The notes beneath the pieces were generated by a model that was not told where the DNA came from, made no database searches, and saw only the letters and a program-made list of their open reading frames with translations. A stretch of 64,000 nucleotides of DNA from Picochlorum sp. 'celeri' (taxonomy: Eukaryota; Chlorophyta; Trebouxiophyceae), in the NCBI GenBank assembly GCA_010909725.1, contig JAACMV010000020.1:248001-312000 (forward strand), given 5' to 3'. How positions within the stretch are numbered: position 1 is the first letter of the stretch; the number at the start of each line of letters is the position of its first letter. The position numbers were made by a program, and so were the translations under genes. This document shows, piece after piece, positions 51,319-62,091 of the stretch.

Positions 51319-51584
51319 CCTACCGCAGCACGAATGATCTACGCCACCTGCATTGCCACCTCATTGAACTACAATCGCTATTGATGAATTTAAAAGTGAA
51401 TCAAAGTGTCCCTGTTTCTTTGTCTCCATTCGAGTTCCTACTTTAGAATAATTTAGAAAACGTTGCATGCATGGGTCAATACGGCTGTCTATGAGCAAGC
51501 ATTGCTATGTAAAATTTTATTTTAGAAACTAATAAGCGCCAAGGAATCTCAGAAAGACAGGAAGGGCGAAATAGTGTGGAAAAT
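51319..51584. other. Divergent promoter region, 266 bp
   Basis: Compact shared upstream region of the PHD gene (minus) and methionyl-tRNA synthetase (plus). No special element noticed. Confidence 0.4.
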
Positions 51585-54500
51585 ATGAGTGCTGGAGATG
51601 CCAATTTGGTTATCGGCCGGGCTGGTGATCCGATGGCTATACGAGTAGCAGCCGCGGCAGAACTATCAAAAAAGCCTTTGAAAATCACTGCAATGGCCGA
51701 ATCAAGAAAAATAGCCGAGGATGCCATTGCCCCTTTCAGCCGCAAAACGCTCTTCTTGGTTTTGACTGACGGGAGCGTGCTCAGCGAGCCGAATGCGATG
51801 GCTCGATACTTGTATGGATGTGATAAGATTGATATTATCTGTGAATCACGTTTGGAATGGGAGGAATCGGTGCTGCGCCCAGCAGTATACTCTGGTGACT
51901 CTGGTGCTGTTCAAAGACTGGTGACTGAGGAACTTGGTTCCCTCGTGGACGGGCATCCTATCGATTTGGCTGACATTGCCATTGCGTGTACGCTGAAGTC
52001 TGCCTTGTTGTTGGGAATGGATCTTTCAGATGACGCGAAACAGTATGTTGGAAAGGTGATGGGGACTGCAGAAGTGGTGGCAAGTCTGGAAAAGATTGGG
52101 TTTGGAAAGGTTGATGATGCCATATCTGCACAGGTTGTCAAATCAGATGTAGATGAAATTGATGGAAACAAGATAAAGCTTCCTAAAGTTGGAGACAGGA
52201 ATATTTTGATCACGTCTGCTCTGCCATATGTCAACAATGTCCCACATCTTGGGAATATAATTGGTTGCGTGCTGAGTGCCGATGTCTATGCCCGGTTCTG
52301 TAGAGCACGTGGATATAACTGCATATATGTATGTGGAACTGATGAGTATGGAACTGCAACAGAGACTAAAGCTATTGAAGAAGGGTTGAGTTGCCAGGAA
52401 TTATGTGACAAATACAATGCCATTCACAAGGAGATTTATGACTGGTTTGATATTAAGTTTGACAAATTTGGTAGGACTCCTACGCGCTATCAGACAGAAA
52501 TAGCCCAGGAAACGTTCAATCAGTTGAGAGAGAATGGGTACTTGGAGGAGAAGACAGTGGAGCAGTTGTACAGTGAGCCCCTGCAGAAGTTTCTGGCAGA
52601 TCGGTATGTGACAGGTACCTGCCCAAAATGTCTCTATGAAGATGCCAGAGGGGATCAATGCGATTCGTGTGGGTCTCTGTTGAATCCTACTGAATTGAAG
52701 AATCCCAAATGTGCAATGTCAGGCAGCAAACCTGTTCTCAAGAGCACCAGGCACGTGTTTTTGGACTTGCCAAGGCTCTCTGAAGACCTGCAAGCTTACA
52801 TAGATCGATCTTCCAAAGAGGGAGGATGGAGTTCGAATTGTATGCATGTGACGAAAGCTTGGCTTGATCAGGGATTGAAATCACGGTGCATCACTCGTGA
52901 TTTGAAATGGGGAACACCTGTTCCGTTGGATGGGTTCCGAGATAAAGTATTTTACGTGTGGTTTGACGCTCCGATTGGGTATGTTTCTATAACTGCTACA
53001 TACTGTGGAGACAAATGGAAAGCTTGGTGGAAGCCTAGTGAGTACTTTGTGGATGGTGAATCTGTGCCAGATGTGGAACTTGTGCAATTCATGGGCAAAG
53101 ATAATGTTCCATTCCATACAATCATCTTTCCTGCATGTCAAATTGGTTCCCAGAAACCTTGGACGATGATGAACTCTATATCGGTCACAGAATATCTGAA
53201 TTATGAGGATGGTAAGTTCAGCAAGAGCAGGGGGATTGGTGTGTTTGGAAATGATGCCAAGGAGACTGGAATACCTGTAGAGGTCTGGCGATATTATTTA
53301 CTCTCAATGAGGCCAGAATCTCAGGATTCTGTGTTTCAGTGGGATGATTTCGCAGCAAAGAGTAATGCTGAGCTGAATGATAACTTAGGAAACTTTATCA
53401 ACAGGACTTTGAAGTTTATTTATGCCAGATTCGATGCAACAGTGCCTGGCACTGCCAATGCCAAGATGGACGAGTCTGTTAACAAGGTATTGCGCGACTA
53501 TGGAGAGAAAATCTCCGAGTATGTGGCATCCTATATTCAAGGTCTGTTTTTAGTCAATGATGCTTATTGTATTATTTTTGCCCATGCATTGACATTTGAA
53601 TTCATTCTGATGCAGCCCTCGAGTCCAAGAAGATGAAGAGTGCATTGCAATCGGCTATGATGATTAGCAAATCAGGCAATTTGTTCTTCCAAGAAACAGA
53701 GATATGGAAGGTTGTAAAGGAGAATAGAGATACAGCAGCAGCATATATTTCAACTTGCTTTGGAACATCAGTTGTACTGGCATCATTGCTTGAGCCTTTC
53801 ATGCCCAGCCTCACAGCCAAGATTTTGGACCAGATGAATCTTGATTCCTGCCCAAGTTTGACAGATGATCTGATAGAAAAGTGCAAATCAGTAGGAGACA
53901 TTGTGGCAGAAGGCCACAAACTTGTGAAAGAGCCAGTTCCAATATTCAAGAAAATCACCGAGGAAGAAGTTTCAGAGTTGCGAGCAAGGTATGCAGGAAG
54001 TCAAGCTTCACGTGTGGAAGGCTCAAAGCCGTCTGATGCCGAACAAAAGCAGCCAGAATCCAAGAAAGATAAAGGCAAAAAAGAGAAGAAAGAAGCCAAG
54101 GGTGCAAAAGAGGAGCTGTCCTCAAAGATGAAAAAGATGTCACTTTCAGACAAATCAGTAGATATATCTCGAATTGATATTAGAGTGGGAAAGATTGTGG
54201 AATGCAAAAAGCATCCTGATGCTGACAGTTTGTATGTCGAAACTGTGGATGTTGGGGAAGAGAAGCCTCGGACTGTTGTTAGTGGCCTAGTTAAATTTAT
54301 TCCACTGGAACAGATGCAGAATAGAAGGATTGTTCTCGTTTGCAATCTCAAACCAGCAAACATGCGAGGGATCAAGAGTGAAGCAATGGTTCTAGCAGCA
54401 ACGGCACCTGATGGAAATTCAGTGGAGCTTGTGGAGCCACCAGCCTCTGCAGAAATAGGATCTAGAATACATGTTGAGGGCTATGAAGGTGAGGCGGACG

Positions 54501-54643
54501 ACATCTTAAATCCCAAAAAGAAAGTTTGGGAGAAGGTACAGGTAGATCTTGGAACCAATGATGCCAAACAGGCTTGTTACAAAGGTGTGCCATTTTCAGG
54601 GCCCTGCACAGTTGCTTCTATTGTAAATGGAAGCATTAAATAG
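51585..54643 (+). CDS. Methionyl-tRNA synthetase, cytosolic, with GST-like and EMAPII/Arc1p-like domains
   Basis: Two exons 51585-53541 and 53616-54643 (intron 74 bp, phase 1), 994 residues. The frame opens with GTG at 51576, but the first ATG is 51585. N-terminal GST-C-like appendage (about 1-190), then the class I catalytic core: HLGN (221-224, HIGH motif), [10 protein letters not shown], a zinc-binding insert with CPKC and CDSC, and KFSKS (544-548). The anticodon-binding helical domain spans the intron ([15 protein letters not shown]). After a Lys/Glu linker, a C-terminal tRNA-binding OB fold (about 835-994, [13 protein letters not shown]) is of the Arc1p/EMAPII type. Plant cytosolic enzymes have this tail but usually not the GST-like head. 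No transit peptide. Confidence 0.93.
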
Positions 54644-54706
54644 AAGACTCTTGCAACGCTGCCATTTTTGATATCAATATGAAACTAGGATACATTTTCA
54701 TGTTAT

Positions 54707-56930
54707 TCACAGGATCACTTCATCGTACTGTTGTTTGTTCCATAGACTGGCATATTGCCCACCCTTCTCCAACAACTCAGAATGGGACCCAGTCTCCACA
54801 ATTCTACCATGGTCCAAAACAACAATTTTGTCACACTGAGCTGCCGTAGATAATCTATGCGCAACTACTAGACATGTGCGCCCTTCTGCGAGCCCAAACA
54901 AAGCACGCAACACTGACTTTTCTGTAGCAGAGTCCAAGGCAGAGGTTGGCTCATCAAGGAGCGCGATGGATGGCTGTTTGAGAAATGCACGGGCCAAGGC
55001 AATTCTCTGTTTCTCGCCTCCAGACAATTTCAAACCTCTCTCTCCAACCATGGTTTGATACCCATTAGGGAAACGTTCTATCTGATCATGTATGGCAGCA
55101 TACTTTGCTGCCTCTCTAACCTCCTCATCAGAAGCATCAAGCCTCCCATATCGAATGTTATACTCAACCGTCTGATTGAACAGCACCAAATCTTGTGGAA
55201 CAATGCCAAAAGCGTCCCGTAAACTGTTTAGTTTAATATTTCGAATATCCTGTCCTCCTACCTTGATCGTTCCTTGATGTGGGTCATAAAATCGAAACAA
55301 GAGTCTCAGGATTGTTGATTTGCCACTGCCAGATGTACCTACAAGAGCGCAGCTTGTACCCGCAGGCACATGCAGTGAAAAATTCTTCAGTATATCATGC
55401 GAGGGTTGATACCCGAAAGAGACATTCTCTAAATCTAAATCGTAGCCATCAGCTTTTGGTTTCAGAGGAACAGCATCAGGAGATTCATTCACTTTTGATT
55501 TCTCTTTCAGCAAATCAAACATAGCGCCCATATCAATCAAACTTTGCTTTGTTTCTCGATACACAGTCCCAAGAAAATTCAGAGGCACAGAGAGCTGGAA
55601 CAGGAGACCATTCACCATGACCAAGTCTCCAACTGTTAAATGACCATCATAAATGCCTTGAGCAGACATGAGCATTGCCGCAACAAGCGCAGTGGAGAAA
55701 ATCGCACTCTGTCCAAAATTCAGTAGAGAAAGAGACTGCTGCGTCTCTATAGCTGCCTTCTCATACGTCTGCAAGTGCTCATCATACCGCTTCTGCTCAT
55801 GCTTTTCATTGCCAAAAAATTTGACAGTCTCATAATTTATCAACGAGTCCACAGCAATAGCACTCGCATTAGACTCTGCTTTATTCATCTCTTTTCGGAA
55901 TTGAGATCGCCACTGTGTGACCCAAAATGTAAAAATAGTATAGCAGCCAATCGTCCCTGCCGTAAGAAGAGCAAATGGCATCCCACACTTGTATGCCAAT
56001 ATTCCAGACACAAGGGAAACCTCTAGTGCTGTTGGAACAACGTTAAACACCATGGAGCTCATTATAAAATTGATTCCCCGGGTACCACGATCAATAATAC
56101 GAGAAACAGCACCCGTTTGTCGACTGAGGTGGAAGGAAAGGTCGAGGTGGTGCAGATGCCCAAACACCTGATTGGCAACCGTCCGAATAGCATTCTGAGT
56201 AATTTTGGCAAAAACTGCATTCCTCATCTCATTGCACAGAGATGCACCAATACGAGAGACACCGTATCCAACGATCAACATTGGAGGCGTCAGTGCTATA
56301 GCTGCGCCGATATTCATGGGCGTCAGCCCCGAGGGATCCATGCTGAGTGCATCCACTGCATCCACACATTCAGTAACATCATCCTGCAACAAAACCACAA
56401 TACCCACAAGCATACGACGCACCGGCATATTTGAACATGAATGGAACTTGTACATTCAATGCTTTCGAACCCAAAAGCAGACCCAACGCAGCACCCATTC
56501 GAGCTTTGACATGAAAGTCTCCTTGAGGCTTGATGTACTTGAACATTTCCTTCACTGTATCCCAATCTCTCCCTTCCTCACCCTCGGACTTTGTATGGAT
56601 TGAGCTCGAGATCTCACCATTGCTTTTAGAATTGTTGTTGATCGAACCCACTTGTGAAAACAACCGTGTCGACAGACTCTGAACCGTATCCTTCTTTGTG
56701 CTACTGCACGTAGGCTGTCTCCTTATAGCCTCCTGACCTATGCTGCTGCTCTTGCAATGATATTGTGCTCTTCCCTGCCATACTTCTCTAGATTGCTTAA
56801 TACCATGCTCAGATGTACGCGTTTGCCACAACAATGAACACGTGGTATCTTGTTCCTCGCCAAAGAGTGTGCTGCTCCCTCTCAACAGCTGAGAAGCCAA
56901 AACTCTGTTGCTCCTCCTGACAACCAGCAT
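54707..56930 (-). CDS. ATM1/ABCB7-type mitochondrial ABC half-transporter
   Basis: Two exons on the minus strand 56930-56423 and 56355-54707 (intron 67 bp), 718 residues. The junction restores [20 protein letters not shown], the conserved first-helix region of ATM proteins. The N terminus (about 1-115) is basic and Ser-rich, a mitochondrial presequence candidate. Six membrane helices precede the ABC domain: Walker A GTSGSGKS (509-516), [18 protein letters not shown] and the H-loop AHRLST. Atm1/ABCB7/ATM3 export a glutathione-linked sulfur or iron-sulfur precursor from mitochondria for cytosolic Fe-S and Mo cofactor assembly. It relates functionally to the Mo cofactor genes in this window, though 25 kb away. 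The assignment is strong. Confidence 0.92.
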
Positions 56931-57346
56931 GATTTTCTACCTTCCTTCTTCGTCTACACGATGCATATGAATCTAATAAACTAGGTCTCGAAGACCATCC
57001 GAGCCCAAAACTCGGAAATGCAAGGCCCCAGCGAAAAGAATGCCAGTGAAGAGTTAATTAATTAATGTTGGAATTGATGACACCAATCAGCAGGAACCGC
57101 CCTATGCGCTCGTGTCTCATCCAATAATTTGATTTTTATTGATATTGAACCAGCATAGAAAAGAATCAAGCAATCCTATAGAGCTCTAGCATTTTGAATT
57201 CGCATTCTTCCTAAAATAAACAATAAAACCAATGATTGGCTTCTTCCATTGCAACATAAAAAGATCCATATGCACAGACTGCCAATAATAATAATAAATC
57301 AGTGATATTTGATTCATAGAAAACAAGAGTAGCACATCCAAACACA
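56931..57346. other. Divergent promoter region, 416 bp
   Basis: Between the ATM1-like gene (minus) and FKBP gene (plus). Contains TTAATTAATTAA near 57054; no gene recognised. Confidence 0.4.
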
Positions 57347-58189
57347 ATGCACGCGTCATACACGCGCTCTTCGTCGTTGGTCTTGTCTGTAGAGAAGTTT
57401 AGACAGCCTCGATCGGCATCAAGGAGCAGAAAGATTCGTGACATAGAGTCTAGAAATACAAAAAATGAGTTCAGATTTCATAGAAATTTGTGGATCTGCA
57501 AGAGCAGTCCAAGTGATGCCGGTAGAGACGCAGAAGAAGAAGAAAAGCAGGGAGAAGAGAGCAACAAAGACCCAGTCATGAAAACAACAACAACCTCTAG
57601 CCGGACTCGAAGGAGATCTCCAGATTCAACAGATGCCATTGCATCTGCTTTGACACGACGGTTTGGATTAGCAGGAGGCCTTGCTTGGATTGCCTTTCTT
57701 TCACTTGGTGTTGTGGGTGAACAAATCAAGACTCGCTTGGAGGTGGCAAGTGAAGAGAAGAATACTAGGAATGTATCCGAAGCTGATCGAGTGGTAGAGA
57801 AAATACCAGGAACAGATATTACATACTATGATATTGTGAGGGGCGGGGGTGCACGTCCCATGCGGGGGGACCTGGTTGTACTTCATATGAAGGGCTATGC
57901 CAATGGTTCTCTCTTTGTGGATACATCGGATACGGGAAAGCCGATTGTGTTTTTATATAAAGGTAGACCATTTACTGCTGGAATGTGCTTGGGGTTGGAA
58001 ATGGCTCTGGAATCAATGCATGCCGGGGGCAAGAGACATGTCACAGTGCCCTCAGATTATGGGTTTGGTGAGGAAGGAGTATCCCTCAAGCCAACCCTAC
58101 ATGTCCCAGAGAAACAAGGCATTGTTCCACCGGGGGCAAATCTTACATATGAAGTCGAGCTCATTCGAGTGAGCATTCCCCCCTCATAA
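57347..58189 (+). CDS. FKBP-type peptidyl-prolyl isomerase, plastid-targeted candidate
   Basis: 280 residues, single exon. A long basic, Ser/Arg-rich N terminus (about 1-100) resembles a transit peptide. A hydrophobic segment (about 105-123, FGLAGGLAWIAFLSLGVVG) could be a thylakoid-transfer signal or an anchor. The FKBP domain (about 150-278) has ITYYDIVRGGGARPMRGDLVVLHMKGY, VFLYKGRP, GLEMALESMHAGGKR, YGFGEEG, IVPPGANLTYEVELI. This is closest in form to plant thylakoid-lumen FKBP16-type proteins. Some catalytic aromatic positions of human FKBP12 are replaced, as in many lumenal members, so isomerase activity is uncertain. It ends 52 bp from the SDS22-like gene stop. Confidence 0.78.
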   Translation: MHASYTRSSSLVLSVEKFRQPRSASRSRKIRDIESRNTKNEFRFHRNLWICKSSPSDAGRDAEEEEKQGEESNKDPVMKTTTTSSRTRRRSPDSTDAIASALTRRFGLAGGLAWIAFLSLGVVGEQIKTRLEVASEEKNTRNVSEADRVVEKIPGTDITYYDIVRGGGARPMRGDLVVLHMKGYANGSLFVDTSDTGKPIVFLYKGRPFTAGMCLGLEMALESMHAGGKRHVTVPSDYGFGEEGVSLKPTLHVPEKQGIVPPGANLTYEVELIRVSIPPS

Positions 58190-58241
58190 TCTTTGCAATG
58201 CATTGCAGTGCTAGGAAAAAAACTACATGTACCAAAGCCCA

Positions 58242-59207
58242 TCAAACCATGTTATCGTCCAACTGCTCTAATTTTGGAAGGCATGCAAGCATCCGTAGCT
58301 TATAATGAGTCGACTCCGAGCAAGGGTTTCCTCCAAGATACAAAACCTGCACTGTACCTGCTACATGACGGAGCTCATCTTCCACCTGGTCCAAGTCCTC
58401 AACACAATTGTTATTTGCCCATACATCTGTGACGCATTGCAGATGTCGAATGCCTGCTACATTTTTCAATCTATTATAAGATATATCTAAAACCTTTAGA
58501 TTTGGTAGGCATTCCAGACCAGATAATTCTGTAATCCCGTTATCACTCAAGTACAGCTCCTCCAGTGCAACACATGCCTCCAACCCACGCATGCTCGTCA
58601 GCCTATTGCTCTGTACAGACAATTGCTTCAACATATCCATATGCTCAAGAAATTCAATCGCCTCGATCCTATTCGAACCCAGCCACAGCGACTCGAGCTG
58701 TGTTATTGTTGCTAGGCCCTCCATGCTCTTTATTTTATTGCTCCCCAATTCCAAGATTTTGAGCCCTATCAACTGCGAAATCCCCTCAATACTCCTAATC
58801 TGGTTATTAGCGACATATAGTTCCCTCAGGGTGTCGGCACAGGGCAACACCCGGAGCGGATCCATCCGTGAAATATGATTATATGACAGTTCCAAGTACT
58901 CGAGAGAGTCAAAACGATCCAAGTTCGGAATGCTCGCAAGCTGGTTGTCTCTCAGCTCCAATCTCTTCAGATTCTTCGCATTTTTCAACATGGATATAGA
59001 TGAAGCATCCTTGAGGATATTCTGTCGAAGTGAGAGCGTCTCCAATTTGGGCAAGTTGAGAATGCACGATTCAATTCTGTTCAGTCTGTTCGCTGTCAAA
59101 TCGACATGCACCGTATCTTCTGGTACAACTACCTGTCCCTCAAGTTCATGTAAATGTGAATTGGTGAGATCCAAGAAGCCGTCGGTGCCTTCCGTAGACT
59201 GGATCAT
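58242..59207 (-). CDS. SDS22-like leucine-rich-repeat protein (PP1 regulatory subunit 7 type)
   Basis: 321 residues from the ATG at 59207 (the frame runs back to TTG at 59234). About eleven 22-residue LRRs of the SDS22 class follow each other, with the pattern LxxLxLxxNxIxxIxxLxxL. Examples are LRELYVANNQIRSIEGI, LKILELGSNKIKSMEGL and LESLWLGSNRIEAIEFL. They are closed by an LRR-cap-like end (NPCSESTHYKLRMLACLPKLEQLDD). SDS22 binds the catalytic subunit of protein phosphatase 1 and controls its biogenesis and mitotic function; the length matches (yeast 338, human 360). Cytosol/nucleus. The promoter side carries the 22-bp palindrome at 59348. Confidence 0.88.
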   Translation of the reverse strand: MIQSTEGTDGFLDLTNSHLHELEGQVVVPEDTVHVDLTANRLNRIESCILNLPKLETLSLRQNILKDASSISMLKNAKNLKRLELRDNQLASIPNLDRFDSLEYLELSYNHISRMDPLRVLPCADTLRELYVANNQIRSIEGISQLIGLKILELGSNKIKSMEGLATITQLESLWLGSNRIEAIEFLEHMDMLKQLSVQSNRLTSMRGLEACVALEELYLSDNGITELSGLECLPNLKVLDISYNRLKNVAGIRHLQCVTDVWANNNCVEDLDQVEDELRHVAGTVQVLYLGGNPCSESTHYKLRMLACLPKLEQLDDNMV

Positions 59208-59347
59208 CTTGCCTGTTTGTTGGGTTCTACACAATCCGATGCTACTTCAAACAGGACGAATGTATTGCTTTCGAGTGCATGTAAATAACAATATACTACT
59301 GTATGGCAAGGGGATTGGCGAATCTCAATGCAGAAGGCAGATCTTCT

Positions 59348-59386
59348 CAGGTCTGAGATCTCAGACCTGTGCTGCAGAAAGCAGCA
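59348..59386. promoter_or_regulatory. 22-bp perfect palindrome followed by a 6-bp stem hairpin
   Basis: 59348-59369 is an uninterrupted palindrome with half-site CAGGTCTGAGA. Directly next, TGCTGC (59370-59375), loop AGAAA, and GCAGCA (59381-59386) form a second hairpin. They lie about 140-180 bp upstream of the SDS22-like ATG. Confidence 0.6.
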
Positions 59387-59476
59387 CCTGTCAAGAACTA
59401 CCACAGTCAATTTTAGATACACAGTTGACAAACAAAATACTGTATATGTCTATATGGATGGTAGATGTATTACATC

Positions 59477-59512
59477 TAGTAGTCGTAGTCGTAGTAGTCG
59501 TAGTAGTAGTAA
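59477..59512. repeat. AGT/CGT trinucleotide microsatellite
   Basis: About twelve tandem AGT or CGT units between the two minus-strand genes; no coding role seen. Confidence 0.85.
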
Positions 59513-59683
59513 GGTATTCAAAACTAATATGTTGCTTGAGACAGTTGAAGAAAAAACAAAGGACATCTCTGTGTTGTAGCAGAACTGAAAATGTGTCTGA
59601 GGTTCTACACACGTTCCCGTATGTTCTGACTGAAAGGTACTGGAAGTGGTATCTTTGTCAATAATATTTGTATCGCTCGTATC

Positions 59684-60979
59684 TTAAGACAATGCTGCTG
59701 CCACATGAGACACAGCAGCAAAGCCCCTCCCAGCAGCAAGGAGAACTGCCAGCTGCATGGGCGCAAGTTCGGCTGCTGTGTCTGTAATATATTGGATGCT
59801 CGTATCTCTTATTCTCTTTTCAATGTTCACTACTGCAGTTTGGGCGTTCAACAAATTAATACTCATTTGTGCTGCGAATGGTGCTGGGGCCACATAGTTG
59901 GGGACTGCTGGTGGCAGGTTTTCCAACACACCAAGCATATCTGCAAACGAGTTCGCATGCTCCATGGCCATGCGATTGAAATGGTTACCTATACGTCTTG
60001 CTTGAGTTTCTTTCAAACAGCACATGTGTGCAATCATGCCGTGGGAATAGGACAGAGCTACTGGTGTCTCTGCCATCCTGTGAAAGCTGCCTCCAGGAGA
60101 AGCCAGATACAGCATCGTCAGGATGACAATACGCCGCGTGATTTCCAATATTGCATCATTTCCACGTGTCAAGGATATCTTGTCTAGCGAGGAACCATGG
60201 AGCAGAGTATCAAGATGAATTCCAGACTGAAACAGTGCATCCACTAATGCATCTGCCAAGTTTCCCAATATGTTCTGATAGATATTCCAATCCATACATT
60301 CTCTCGGTACCATGATACGTTCTGATTCTGCAAACAGATTTTTGCATTGGATAATAAACATGCATGCATCCATCTTTTTCGCTTGATTGTGTACCCAGTC
60401 TTGAACTGTCTCCATATGGTCCTGAACATGCTTCTTTGGTGCAACCGTGTCTCCTGATGAGGCGCTCGTATCTTTCAGCAAACAGAATCCTTCCTCAGCA
60501 ACAACCAATATGGAGACCAGACCTCTGGTCTTCTTGTTCAAACCCCGGTTGAGTTTTTGCAACGTATGCAGCTCTGCCAGTTTCCTGTCAACCTCCTGCT
60601 TTATTTCTCTCCTCTTGGCCTGGTGCTTTCTCTGGCGGAGCCTTCCCAAAACTCTCTGCCGCTCCAAGCGTTCATTATTTGAAAGTTGTTGGCCCCCAAC
60701 AGCTTCATTCTCAGAGATATCAGTCGCTCGGCGACTGCTATGGGTGTCCGAACCTGGCTCGCGGATCTCCGTTGTTATTTCCTGACACTTTTCTTGCTCC
60801 TTCTTGTACAGAGAATCAACCATCTCTTTTACAGAATGGACAGTATCAGTCGGTGGTGTTTGGGTTCCTCCTGGCTGCGACATGGAGACAAGCAGTCGCA
60901 TCAACTCGATGAGTTGAGCAGCGTCATGTCCGTCAGGAATAGAATCCATTATGCACTCCCCTGGAACTGCTTCAAACAT
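59684..60979 (-). CDS. bZIP-like putative transcription factor with a long helical C-terminal domain
   Basis: 431 residues, single exon. A polar N terminus leads to a very basic helix (about 103-127, RLERQRVLGRLRQRKHQAKRR) followed by leucine heptads (VDRKLAELHTLQKLNRGL). This is the layout of a bZIP domain, but the basic region lacks a clear N-x3-A-x2-C/S-R core. The remaining about 270 residues are alpha-helical and Ala/Leu-rich. A helical domain after bZIP recalls plant TGA factors (DOG1 domain), but I see no decisive match. Nuclear role is likely. If not a transcription factor, it could be a coiled-coil protein with a basic patch. The divergent neighbour is zeaxanthin epoxidase. Confidence 0.55.
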   Translation of the reverse strand: MFEAVPGECIMDSIPDGHDAAQLIELMRLLVSMSQPGGTQTPPTDTVHSVKEMVDSLYKKEQEKCQEITTEIREPGSDTHSSRRATDISENEAVGGQQLSNNERLERQRVLGRLRQRKHQAKRREIKQEVDRKLAELHTLQKLNRGLNKKTRGLVSILVVAEEGFCLLKDTSASSGDTVAPKKHVQDHMETVQDWVHNQAKKMDACMFIIQCKNLFAESERIMVPRECMDWNIYQNILGNLADALVDALFQSGIHLDTLLHGSSLDKISLTRGNDAILEITRRIVILTMLYLASPGGSFHRMAETPVALSYSHGMIAHMCCLKETQARRIGNHFNRMAMEHANSFADMLGVLENLPPAVPNYVAPAPFAAQMSINLLNAQTAVVNIEKRIRDTSIQYITDTAAELAPMQLAVLLAAGRGFAAVSHVAAALS

Positions 60980-62091
60980 ACTATATCATAGTGAAACAAT
61001 TGTTTTTGCACAAAACAATGTCTCGTGAATTATTCTAGGCCTGCCGTCGCCGAGCACCTCTCCATTTGTCGACGTAATAAGGACCGTAATAAGACCTCAT
61101 GACTATGTCACCCATCAAATGTTTTTTTGATGGGACCCGTACGTGACATAACGCTTCTCGAAGTGCGCTCAAGGTCGACTGCATTTTTCTCAAAGCCACG
61201 CTATACAATCATGCCATGATTGATATATTTCATAGCATATCATTCATAAAAGTGTAACGAGGCAATCTACAACGTCGGCGGGAGCATTTGGTCTACTGTG
61301 GTAGTATTACTGCGGTTGCCGCCTCAACCAAATAGGGTCACAATAATAATAATGACATTATTACAATGTCATTTTCTTTTCCAACCTGTACCAGTTGCCC
61401 AATGGTATTACTCTCCTCCTGGCATGTAATTCATACCAAATCATGGTATACCTGTGTAATAATATTGGACACCCTCCCAGCATGATGATGATGATGATGA
61501 TGGCCACTGCATAGGTTGGCCAAAGCACTCTGGCACATGGTTGCCCTCCTCCTGGGAGTAGCAGCATGCATGTGTACATGGTCCGGCTCAACTCAGTGTC
61601 CATAAGGAGATATCCGCCAAGAAGTTTCGCGGGCAAGGACGTATTGTTGCCTGATGATGTGCTGACAAGAAGGAGACACTATGATACGACACCCGTGTTA
61701 CACATACACATGTGCCATCGGATGATGGGTTTGGTCAGGCGGAGAGCTGCTTTTACGTATATGGATGTATCAAACAATCATTCCATAGGGGTACATGGTA
61801 GATGGAGGTATATATATATTGGATTGAATCATCCACCAGGAACAAGCAGCCTCCCATCAACGCATCCATTCGATAGAAGGAGAGCATATTGGATTCGTTC
61901 AGCATGCACAAATTTGACGCTGTCTGGCTTCTGTTGCCATACTTTACTCAATTTTTTCCTTTGCAAGTCTATAATACGACGGTATGGTTCAACCACGATG
62001 GTTGTCGTGTGGACAACACTCTACGATATCCCTATCTGGAACACGTGTCCCAAGTGGCACAAGGCTGCAGGGAGGCCGTAGAGTCCATGCA
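60980..62091. other. Divergent intergenic region, about 1.1 kb, may contain the 5' exon of zeaxanthin epoxidase
   Basis: Contains a 9-bp stem hairpin CCCATCAAA/TTTGATGGG at 61111-61134 flanked by GTCAC...GTGAC, and a GAT/ATG microsatellite at about 61482-61502. The plastid transit sequence of the epoxidase could start here: a basic, Arg/Ser-rich frame begins at 61566, and an acceptor-like site lies at 62069-62070. I could not settle a splice model. Confidence 0.4.
61482..61502. repeat. ATG trinucleotide microsatellite
   Basis: About seven ATG units in the intergenic region; no feature attached. Confidence 0.8.

Larger units (their letters stand above)
59208..59683. other. Intergenic region with palindrome and trinucleotide repeat, 476 bp
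   Basis: 5' side of SDS22-like and 3' side of the bZIP-like gene (both minus). It contains the 22-bp palindrome and adjoining hairpin (59348-59386) and an AGT/CGT trinucleotide tract at about 59477-59512. Short frames are low-complexity and not called. Confidence 0.5.

Noticed and set aside
56379..56455. Possible frameshift in the ATM1-like gene
   Set aside because: The two overlapping frames are explained by a 67-bp phase-1 intron (56356-56422) that restores the conserved FKYAVDALSM sequence.
61361..61636. 91-codon minus-strand frame upstream of zeaxanthin epoxidase
   Set aside because: Contains the ATG microsatellite and no domain; overlaps the likely promoter or 5' exon area.
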